The position numbers and the translations under genes were made by a program. From an uncultured Coriobacteriaceae bacterium (GTDB taxonomy: Bacteria; Actinomycetota; Coriobacteriia; Coriobacteriales; Eggerthellaceae), in assembly GCA_937937585.1 (NCBI GenBank), contig CALDCB010000008.1, positions 186,001 to 250,000 on the forward strand: a stretch of 64,000 nt of DNA, written 5' to 3'. The notes beneath the pieces are model-generated. The model did not search any database. It saw only the letters and a list, made by a program, of their open reading frames with translations, and was not told where the DNA came from. This document shows, piece by piece, positions 54,684 to 61,324 of the stretch; the stretch's first letter is position 1, and each line of letters starts with the position of its first letter.

Positions 54684-56549
54684 CTAGAAAGTTACTTGTG
54701 CACGTGCTTCGTCAGCGACTTCGCGCTGGTCGTCGCTGAGGAATCCATAGCAGTCGCAGCGCAGGCAGCGGCTGCACTCCTGAGCGGCCTCTTCGGCGGA
54801 CATGTCAACCTCGACGTAGTCGAAGTCAAGCTTGCGCTCGAATGCGGGGCGCTCGCTGATCTCGACGCGGCCGGTAGGCGTGCGGTTGTTCGCGTTGGGC
54901 TCGGGAACGGCGACGCCGCAATCGAGCGTGTGGCCGAAGCCCAGGTACGCATCGATGTTGTAAGCAGCGGTCTTGCCGGCGCCGATGGCGCGGATGGCGG
55001 TCTTGGGGCCGGTCTGGCAGTCGCCGCCGACGAAGATGCCGGGAATGTCGCCCTTGGCCTCGAGGTACTGGTTGGCCTCGAAGTTGGCACGACGGGAAAC
55101 AGCCATGCCGAATGCGGCGAAGGGCTCGGAAACAATTGCCTGGCCAACGGCGATAAGAACGATGTCGGCAGGGATCTTGATCTGGTCCTTGGCGGCGTTG
55201 ACAGGAGCCGGGCGGCCGCGATCGACCGGGCCGATGTACTGCGGCTGAGCGATGACGTAGCGTGCGTGGCCGGTCTCGTCTGCCTCGATGGCAACGGGAG
55301 CCTCGAGCATCATGAGCTCGACGCCCTCGGCAGCTGCGCTGTCGATCTCGGCGTCAAGAGCGGTCATGTCCTCGCGACGACGACGGTAGACAACCGAAAC
55401 CTGCTTCGCGCCGGCGCGGACAGCGGAACGAGCGCAGTCCATGGCGACGTTGCCGCCGCCGATGACGGCGACGCTCTGGCCGGTGAAGTCGGGGTAGTCG
55501 TCATCGCCGATCTTGCCCAGGATGTCGACGGCGGAGTAAACGCCCTCGGAGTCGATGCCGTCCATCTTCAGCAGCTTGCCGGAGTGGGCGCCGATGGCAA
55601 CATAGATGGCGTCGTACTCGGCGTGGATCTCGCGCATCTTGGCCTCGTCGACGTAGCACTCGGTCTCGACCTCGATGTTGCCGACGGACAGGATTGCCTT
55701 CAGGTCCTCGTCAAGACGATGACGCGGGAAGCGGTAAGCCGGGATGCCGTAACGGGTCATGCCGCCAAGCTTCTTGTGCATCTCGAAGACTTTGACGGAA
55801 TGGCCCATCAAAGCCAGATAGTAAGCACAGGTCATGCCGGAAGGGCCGCCGCCGATGACAGCGACGCGCTTGCCAGTGTCGGGAAGGCGCTTGGGAGGCT
55901 CAACCGTGTCAGCGGCACGCTGATCGACGGCGAACTTCTTGATGCCGCGGATGTTGACCGGGGCGTCGATGAGGGTACGGCGGCAGCGGCGCTCGCAGGG
56001 ATGCTCGCAGATAAGCGCGCAAGCAGTGGGGAACGGGTTGTCGCGACGGATCATGTTGATGGCGCCTGCGTAATCGCCGGCGGCGGTAAGGGCGATGTAC
56101 GCCGGAATGTTCACGTGAGCCGGACACAGGGTCTCGCAGGGAACGCGACGGTAATCGGCGTCCTCGCATGCCTTGTTCTTCACGTGGTTCTCGAACTCGC
56201 CTGCAAACGTCTCGAGGTACTCGAGCGCAATGTTGCCCGCGTTGTAACCAACGGCGCAGTCAGAAAGCTCCGATGCCATCTTGGCGTAAGCCTTGAACTC
56301 CTCAAGGTCTTTCTCGGTAGCCTTCAGGTCGATCATCTTCTGCAGACGCTCGATCATCAACGGAATGCCGTGGTAGCACGGAACGCACTTGCTGCACGAC
56401 TGAGTCGTCGTCTGATACAGCTGTGCGAGCAGCACCTTCAACGGACATGAATCCGGCGACGTCGCTTGAAGGCTCCTCATGTTGTCTTCAACATAAGAGG
56501 TAAAACGCTCTTCTTCGACGCCAGGAATACTAACAGTAAGCCGGCTCAT
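54684..56549 (-). CDS. Flavoprotein: NuoF-like Fe-S domain fused to GltD-like NAD(P)H oxidoreductase
   Basis: A 621-residue soluble protein opening the hydrogenase operon. Residues 52-98 hold C-x2-C-x2-C followed by Cys98, the spacing of the NuoF/HydB cluster (CxxCxxC-x40-C). Next comes a GltD/NfnB-type domain: four-Cys Fe-S region (PCETLCPAHVN and CEHPCERRCRR, near 137-190), a FAD loop GGGPSGMTCAYY (near 230), an NAD(P)H loop GGGNVAMDCAR (near 367) and the GDCQTGPKTA segment. The C-terminus has CSRCLRCDC near 593, another cluster site. No SLBB or NuoF flavin-binding fold is present, so FAD of the GltD part is the flavin. It probably feeds NAD(P)H electrons to, or from, the polyferredoxins. 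Confidence 0.88.
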   Translation of the reverse strand: MSRLTVSIPGVEEERFTSYVEDNMRSLQATSPDSCPLKVLLAQLYQTTTQSCSKCVPCYHGIPLMIERLQKMIDLKATEKDLEEFKAYAKMASELSDCAVGYNAGNIALEYLETFAGEFENHVKNKACEDADYRRVPCETLCPAHVNIPAYIALTAAGDYAGAINMIRRDNPFPTACALICEHPCERRCRRTLIDAPVNIRGIKKFAVDQRAADTVEPPKRLPDTGKRVAVIGGGPSGMTCAYYLALMGHSVKVFEMHKKLGGMTRYGIPAYRFPRHRLDEDLKAILSVGNIEVETECYVDEAKMREIHAEYDAIYVAIGAHSGKLLKMDGIDSEGVYSAVDILGKIGDDDYPDFTGQSVAVIGGGNVAMDCARSAVRAGAKQVSVVYRRRREDMTALDAEIDSAAAEGVELMMLEAPVAIEADETGHARYVIAQPQYIGPVDRGRPAPVNAAKDQIKIPADIVLIAVGQAIVSEPFAAFGMAVSRRANFEANQYLEAKGDIPGIFVGGDCQTGPKTAIRAIGAGKTAAYNIDAYLGFGHTLDCGVAVPEPNANNRTPTGRVEISERPAFERKLDFDYVEVDMSAEEAAQECSRCLRCDCYGFLSDDQREVADEARAQVTF

Positions 56550-56702
56550 TTAACCCTCCCCATCTCACCTAGATCTGTTGACTATCAAGCAGGAAAGTCC
56601 CTTTTCTTTCCCGCTTATTATCGATAACGATTATGCAATACCAAGTTGCCCTATCCAAACGAGGATATGGAAAACGGCATGCGGCGATCGTTGCCAAATT
56701 AC

Positions 56703-56731
56703 ATACTATACTTTAGAAAATGCCTGTTCAA
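56703..56731 (-). promoter_or_regulatory. Candidate promoter of the hydrogenase operon
   Basis: On the minus strand TTGAAC (56726-56731) is 17 bases from TAGTAT (56703-56708), or 15 bases from the overlapping TATAGT. The leader to the first gene would be about 150 bases. Confidence 0.55.
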
Positions 56732-56843
56732 ACATTGGTTTCGGTAGATATCGCCGATATAGGGAAACCTAAAAGGGCAATCGGCAAACGGTATCATAAA
56801 CGGTCAGCGGACCATGTTCACCGCGGCAAACCGAATGCAGAAG

Positions 56844-56876
56844 GCCCTTGCAAGACGATTTCCGTCTTGCAAGGGC
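56844..56876 (-). terminator. Hairpin after the MetE-like gene
   Basis: Perfect 14-bp arms at 56844-56857 and 56863-56876 (GCCCTTGCAAGACG and its complement) with a five-base loop, 82 bases after the stop. The T run is weak (CCTTCTGCATTC), so termination is inferred. Confidence 0.65.
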
Positions 56877-56957
56877 TCGAGTGACGATATTTAAGTGGGC
56901 ACGCGTGACGCGAATGCTTGACCGAGCCGCGAACGCGCATGCAGCGCGAAGGCTAAG

Positions 56958-58088
56958 CTACTCGCCCCAGACCTCCTGAGCGATCTCGCGAACAAGGGCG
57001 ACCTTAGCCCACTGCTCGTCCTCGGTGAGCTTGTTGCCAATCTCGCAGCTGGCGAAACCGCACTGCGGAGACAGATACAGACGATCAAGCGGCACATACT
57101 TCTCGGCCTCGCGAATGCGAGCGATGACGGCTTCCTTGTCCTCGAGTTCAGGGCTCTTGGTGGTGATCAGGCCCAGGACAACCTTCTTCTGCCCCGAAAC
57201 CTTCGCCAAAGGCTCGAAGCCACCCGAGCGCTCGTCATCGTACTCCAAGAAGTAGGCGTCCACGTTCTCGCTGGTGAACAGCGGGTCGGCGACGGAATCG
57301 TATGCGCCGCTGGAGAAGTAGGTGGAGTGGTAGTTGCCGCGGCATGCGTGGGTGTTGATGGCCAGGTCGTCGCCGGGCTTCGAAGCGATCACACGGTTGT
57401 TGATATCAACCAGCGTGTTCATGTACGCCTTCAGCTCTTCCTGGGTGGAAAGGCCGGTAAGCTGCTTGGCCATATCGGGGTTCACGAAGCCGCCCCACGT
57501 GCAGTCGTCAAACTGCAGGTTGCGGCCGCCCACGGCGTAGAACTCGGCCACGAACTCGGAGTATGCGGCAACAACGTCCTCGGCGAATGCCTCTTTAGTG
57601 CCGAAGACCTCAAGCGTGTTGGCAAGCTCCTGCGCTCCAGTGAACTGGGCATAGAACTGACCAGGTGACGGAATGGTCAGCTTGGCGACGGTGTTCTCGT
57701 CCTCCTGAGCCTTCACGAACTTGAAGTGCTCGATGAAGGGGTGGTTCTTGGCGGAAAGGCGACCCTCGATGGTAACGTCATCGATCGCGGCGGCCTCGCC
57801 CTCGAACGTGGTGTTGCCGGTTTCGGACTTCACGCGACGAACGCCCTCGATGCCCCACATAAAGTCCAGGTGCCAGGTCAGACGGCGGAACTCGCCGTCG
57901 GTGATGCAGCGAAGGCCAGCCTGCTTTTCCTTGGCGATCAGGTCGAGGATGGCGCGATCTTCAACTTCCTTAAGCTGATCGGCCGAGATCTCGCCGCGCT
58001 CGAAGGAGGCGCGGGCGGTACGCAGGTAGTCGGGCCTTAGGAAGCTGCCGACCACATCGAAGCGGAACGGTGCATTTTGTTTAGTCAT
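56958..58088 (-). CDS. MetE-like cobalamin-independent methionine synthase family protein
   Basis: A 376-residue single-domain protein of the YxjG/YxjH type, the catalytic half of MetE. It starts FRFDVVGSFLRP and carries the DGE.RR..W substrate motif, FDDCTWGG near residue 197, NTHACRGN (His/Cys) near 247 and SPQCGFAS near 345; His and Cys are the expected zinc ligands. It lacks the N-terminal half of MetE and probably transfers methyl groups from a donor other than the polyglutamated folate, perhaps a small methylated compound. AGGGAGAAAG precedes the ATG. Confidence 0.88.
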   Translation of the reverse strand: MTKQNAPFRFDVVGSFLRPDYLRTARASFERGEISADQLKEVEDRAILDLIAKEKQAGLRCITDGEFRRLTWHLDFMWGIEGVRRVKSETGNTTFEGEAAAIDDVTIEGRLSAKNHPFIEHFKFVKAQEDENTVAKLTIPSPGQFYAQFTGAQELANTLEVFGTKEAFAEDVVAAYSEFVAEFYAVGGRNLQFDDCTWGGFVNPDMAKQLTGLSTQEELKAYMNTLVDINNRVIASKPGDDLAINTHACRGNYHSTYFSSGAYDSVADPLFTSENVDAYFLEYDDERSGGFEPLAKVSGQKKVVLGLITTKSPELEDKEAVIARIREAEKYVPLDRLYLSPQCGFASCEIGNKLTEDEQWAKVALVREIAQEVWGE

Positions 58089-58221
58089 TTCTTTCTCCCT
58101 TTTGAATTAGCGCCAGGCAGTGACGCCGGACGACCGCAGTTGCAATTTAACGGGGAAAAGATTACCAAGCACCAACTTCTAGCGGAAGAACGGATAAGTT
58201 ATAGGCAGTTATCTATCATTC

Positions 58222-58238
58222 CGTTAACTGGGTTAACG
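58222..58238. promoter_or_regulatory. Palindromic candidate operator upstream of the MetE-like gene
   Basis: CGTTAAC and GTTAACG flank TGG, a perfect 17-bp repeat 134-150 bases before the gene, overlapping a weak -35 (TTAACG) that is 18 bases from TATAAC on the minus strand. No known riboswitch is recognisable in this leader. Confidence 0.5.
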
Positions 58239-58378
58239 AGGAATGCGAAGAGCAGAAGGGGCATCTAGTCGCCGGGCGCAACCCTTACGTGCGTACTAGC
58301 ATGGCGCAGGACGACCCTGGTTCGGCAGCGCAGCCGTAGCTAGCCGTGCGGAATTAAGCCAAAGGGGCGTCTTATCGG

Positions 58379-58888
58379 CTATCTGTAAAAGACGTCGAAC
58401 TCAATGCTATGGATGCGCGCGTTGTCGGGCCCGGCGTCGATGGTGGAGTGCTCAGCGTCGGTGACCTCGCCCCATACCTCGTAGCCCTCGTTGATCTTGT
58501 CGACCACGAGCATCACGGCCGACTCCTCCTCAGGCGTCGCGTACCAGGGTATGTCGCAGAGCTTTTCGCCGTCCGGGGAGACGACGTCGAGCCATGCCTC
58601 GTCCTTGGGAATCTCGGGGTCCTGCTCGAATCTAAGAATGGAGCCCGCCCCAAGCTCCTCGCGCTGGACCTCAGCGTCGTCAGGCTCAAAGAAGGACATG
58701 TCCTCAGTGCCCTCGACTTCTTCGGGCCACAGGTACCCGTAACCGATCGTCTTGATGCTGACGAGGTACTTCTTGTCTCCTTCGACCGCACCCGCAAGCG
58801 TTGGCTTGAGAAAGAATGCGCCCATCGCCGAGGCCGCAAGCACGACAAATCCTCGACGGGTCAATTCGGCTTCAGCTTGGTTTTCCAT
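58379..58888 (-). CDS. Tat-exported protein with HIRAN-like sequence
   Basis: A 169-residue protein. The ATG at 58888 has GAGG seven bases upstream; the long ORF reading continues through the HNH gene in another frame and is not real. Residues 8-32 are a Tat signal: TRRGFVV followed by a hydrophobic stretch and an A-x-A-like site. The mature part has a HIRAN-like order: GAGSILRFEQDPEIPKDEAW, a D.V.S.DG turn, D.IPWYATPEEE, then VWGEVTDAEH. That resembles the HIRAN core, normally cytoplasmic. The similarity is by eye only; export of a HIRAN-type domain would be unusual. It is 77 bases after the HNH gene. Confidence 0.65.
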   Translation of the reverse strand: MENQAEAELTRRGFVVLAASAMGAFFLKPTLAGAVEGDKKYLVSIKTIGYGYLWPEEVEGTEDMSFFEPDDAEVQREELGAGSILRFEQDPEIPKDEAWLDVVSPDGEKLCDIPWYATPEEESAVMLVVDKINEGYEVWGEVTDAEHSTIDAGPDNARIHSIEFDVFYR

Positions 58889-58965
58889 GGCTTTCCTCTC
58901 GTACAAAGATGACTTACTTGCAAATGAAAATCTCGACTCGGCTCCGTTCCTCCGAGGCCCCTCCC

Positions 58966-59712
58966 TTACCGATTGCTCTTGCTGCCGTTGCACTTCGAGC
59001 AGAGGACCTGGAGGTTCGAGGGGACGGTCTTGCCGCCCTTCGACACAGGGACGATGTGGTCGATGTGCAGTCCCACGCCGTCGGGCATATACTTGCCGCA
59101 AATCTGGCAGGTGTAGCTGTCTCGCTCCATGATCTGACGGCGGAGCACTGGGGTCATGAGGGCGCGCTGGCTTTTCGAATGGTACTTCCTCAGCGTAGTC
59201 TCGAACCCGATGTCGGAGAGCGCGCGCCGTCTTTCCCGGAGCCAACCCAAGTCGACATCCAACTCCCCGTCGGGGACGCTGACCTTATAGGAAGTCCTCT
59301 GATAGTTCCTCTGGCGGTACCTCGTCTGGTCCCTCACGGTGATGAAGCGGAACTCGCGCTCATCGTCGACGGTCTCCGCAAGCTGCCTGCGTCTCCTCTT
59401 CACGAGCGGCCCGATCGAGCGCTCGGCCTGGACCTCGGAGCTCGTCCTCCACGCCACGACCTGCCTGTGGTGCTCTGCCACCTGCTCCCACGTCCCCGGT
59501 GAGCACAGCCACTCGTCGACTAGGTCGTCGATGTGCACGTTGCGCCTCCCGCTGACGTCGAAGGTCTGCTCGAAGTAGGGGTATCGGAACGGATTGCGCA
59601 GGATGTGAGCAATGACGAGCGCGAGTAGGCACACGCCTAGCGCAATCAGCACGGCCGCGAGGATGTAGACCTCGACGTCGCTTGGGTGGATATGGGATAC
59701 AAGGGCGTCCAT
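58966..59712 (-). CDS. Membrane-anchored HNH-type endonuclease domain protein
   Basis: A 248-residue protein starting at the ATG at 59712 with GAGG six bases upstream. One hydrophobic helix spans residues 15-38; the rest is cytoplasmic or external, depending on topology. The C-terminal 60 residues form an HNH domain: R.IMERDSYTCQICGK, a GLHIDHIVPVSKGGK core with the catalytic His, and NLQVLCSKCNGSKSNR, giving the two Cys pairs for structural zinc. Residues 60-190 contain an Arg/Gln-rich region. Function unknown; a membrane-tethered nuclease would suit competence, phage defence or envelope stress. It precedes the Tat-exported protein gene. Confidence 0.75.
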   Translation of the reverse strand: MDALVSHIHPSDVEVYILAAVLIALGVCLLALVIAHILRNPFRYPYFEQTFDVSGRRNVHIDDLVDEWLCSPGTWEQVAEHHRQVVAWRTSSEVQAERSIGPLVKRRRRQLAETVDDEREFRFITVRDQTRYRQRNYQRTSYKVSVPDGELDVDLGWLRERRRALSDIGFETTLRKYHSKSQRALMTPVLRRQIMERDSYTCQICGKYMPDGVGLHIDHIVPVSKGGKTVPSNLQVLCSKCNGSKSNR

Positions 59713-59902
59713 TGCTACCTCTAGGGTTTGGCTTGCGTTTCGACTCACTTGATTATGGAGAATCTGATCAGGAGGCGCAAGCGGCGTGGCGGCGTCCGCT
59801 CCGCTGCGATGAGATTGGACGATGGCCGGGCACCCCCGCCCCCGCTGGGGACCAAGACGAATGTTGCATGAAGCCCTTGTTCAACACTTTGCAATCAACC
59901 GA

Positions 59903-59923
59903 TCATTAGCTGCCAGCTAATGA
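59903..59923. promoter_or_regulatory. 21-bp palindrome upstream of the Ltp gene
   Basis: Ten-base arms TCATTAGCTG (59903-59912) and CAGCTAATGA (59914-59923) around a single C, with CGA/TCG flanks nearly continuing the symmetry. It is 72 bases before the ATG. The rest of the 280 bases back to the HNH gene shows no gene. Confidence 0.65.
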
Positions 59924-59994
59924 ATCGCAAGGAGGCCTTTCCTACTATTGAAAGACGTCATCAGCTTCTTCAATTAATCCGGAAAGGAAGTTTC

Positions 59995-60696
59995 ATGAGC
60001 AAAAACTCCGACCCTCAGCAGGCAACGGCGCAAAAGTCCAAATCAGCAATGGGAATCGCCTCCCTGGTTTTGGGCATCATCGCCCTTCTGACCTCATTCT
60101 TGCCATTCATCAACAACTTCTCTGCGCTATTGGCCTTCTTGGGCGCCATCTTCGGCATCGTCGGGCTTGTGGCCACTATTCGCGGGACGCGCGCCGGCAA
60201 AGGAATGGCCATTGCCGCCGTCGTCGTGAACGTCATCGCCCTCATCATCGTAGTCGCATCGCAAAGCGCATATAGCGCCGCAATCGAGGAAGCAACCTCC
60301 ACCAGCGCCCCGTCCGCAGCGTCCACGCAGTCTTCAGCCTCTTCGGCTGCCGCAGCTAGCTCTTCCGCAAGCGCAAGCTCGGCAAGCAGCAGCGTGCCCA
60401 AGGAATACACCTCTGCGCTCTCGAAAGCCAAAAGCTATTCCAACACGATGCACATGTCCAAGCAAGGCATTTACGACCAGCTCACCTCTTCTGCCGAGCA
60501 GTTCTCCAGCGAAGCTGCCCAATACGCAATCGACAACCTCGAAGCGGACTGGAACGCAAACGCTCTTGCAAAAGCAAAGTCCTACCAGAAGCAGATGAAC
60601 ATGTCCCCGGGCGCCATTCATGACCAGCTCGTCTCTTCGGCAGAGGGATTCACCGAAGACGAAGCGAATTTCGCCATCGAGCATCTCGAAAAATAA
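59995..60696 (+). CDS. DUF4190 membrane protein with two Ltp repeats
   Basis: A 233-residue protein. The ATG at 59995 follows GGAAAGGAAG; the open frame upstream covers the palindrome and is not used. Residues 20-45 and 50-92 contain the hydrophobic DUF4190-type pair, a Ser/Ala-rich linker spans about 95-135, and the last 95 residues are two tandem 45-residue Ltp repeats (ALSKAKSYSNTMHMSKQGIYDQLTS type, then ALAKAKSYQKQMNMSPGAIHDQLVSS). Ltp repeats are named after a phage lipoprotein that blocks superinfection, but chromosomal copies mostly have unknown roles. A strong terminator follows. Confidence 0.83.
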   Translation: MSKNSDPQQATAQKSKSAMGIASLVLGIIALLTSFLPFINNFSALLAFLGAIFGIVGLVATIRGTRAGKGMAIAAVVVNVIALIIVVASQSAYSAAIEEATSTSAPSAASTQSSASSAAAASSSASASSASSSVPKEYTSALSKAKSYSNTMHMSKQGIYDQLTSSAEQFSSEAAQYAIDNLEADWNANALAKAKSYQKQMNMSPGAIHDQLVSSAEGFTEDEANFAIEHLEK

Positions 60697-60728
60697 TCCG
60701 ACTTCATCACGCATGTCTTAAAGAGCAG

Positions 60729-60768
60729 GCGGCTCTCGGTACCATTGCCGGGAGCCGCTTACTTGTCT
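60729..60768 (+). terminator. Intrinsic terminator after the Ltp gene
   Basis: GCGGCTCTCGG (60729-60739) pairs with CCGGGAGCCGC (60748-60758) over 11 positions with one G-T, followed by TTACTTGTCT. Confidence 0.8.
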
Positions 60769-60832
60769 AAGCCCACGAAACTTAAGGATCCCTTATTATT
60801 AGACGAACAAACACCTATCCCAGAAGGACGCC

Positions 60833-61261
60833 GTGAACGAACCACTGACAGAAGAGCTGCTCGACGAACTACTTGACGCCCCAAACCCAGCGACATTCGC
60901 CAGCAAGCACGACATCGGCAGCCTGTCGCTCTCCGATTGCCTCCAGCGCCTTCTAGACGAAAAGCAGCTGAAGCGCGCGGACGTGATTCGCGACGCGGGG
61001 CTGAACAGCACGTTCGGCTACCAAATATTCACGGGCGCCCGAAAGCCATCGCGCGACAAACTTCTGCAAATAGCGTTCGCGATGAGGCTGGACCTTAAAG
61101 AGACGGATCGACTTTTGCAAGCGGGCGGATGGCGAGCCCTCTACTGCAAAGATCGCCGCGATGCGATCATCATCTTCTGCATCTCTCACCAAGCCGACCT
61201 GCGAAAAACGGACGAGCAGCTCTATCACTTTGGGGAAGAAACCATTTGCCAAAAAGATTAA
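60833..61261 (+). CDS. XRE-like regulator paired with the kinase
   Basis: A 142-residue protein starting at a GTG after AGAAGGACGCC. The central segment LSDCLQRLLDEKQLKRADVIRDAGLN..FGYQIFTGARKPSRDKLLQIA is a helix-turn-helix with recognition helix and a wing-like end. The C-terminal 50 residues are helical with several Cys/His. A GTG start and the 63-base gap to the next gene on the same strand place it in one unit with the Ser/Thr kinase. It may be phosphorylated by that kinase, but this is inference. Confidence 0.78.
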   Translation: MNEPLTEELLDELLDAPNPATFASKHDIGSLSLSDCLQRLLDEKQLKRADVIRDAGLNSTFGYQIFTGARKPSRDKLLQIAFAMRLDLKETDRLLQAGGWRALYCKDRRDAIIIFCISHQADLRKTDEQLYHFGEETICQKD

Positions 61262-61324
61262 GCAGATTCAGTCGCGCGAACAACAGCACCCCGCCGCGCC
61301 GCAAGGTCGCGAGCCACTGATATC

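Larger units (their letters stand above)
56550..56957. other. Intergenic region upstream of the hydrogenase operon
   Basis: About 408 bases with an AT-rich half next to the operon. It contains a promoter (56703-56731), a perfect 13-bp palindrome ATATCGCCGATAT (56748-56760) just upstream of it, and a TTGACTATCAA inverted repeat near the start codon (about 56577-56587). A strong hairpin (56844-56876) closes the neighbouring MetE-like transcript. No gene is seen. Confidence 0.6.

Noticed and set aside
58089..58378. S-box or T-box leader for the MetE-like gene
   Set aside because: No conserved kink-turn, T-box or stacked helices could be read; only a palindrome and weak promoter.
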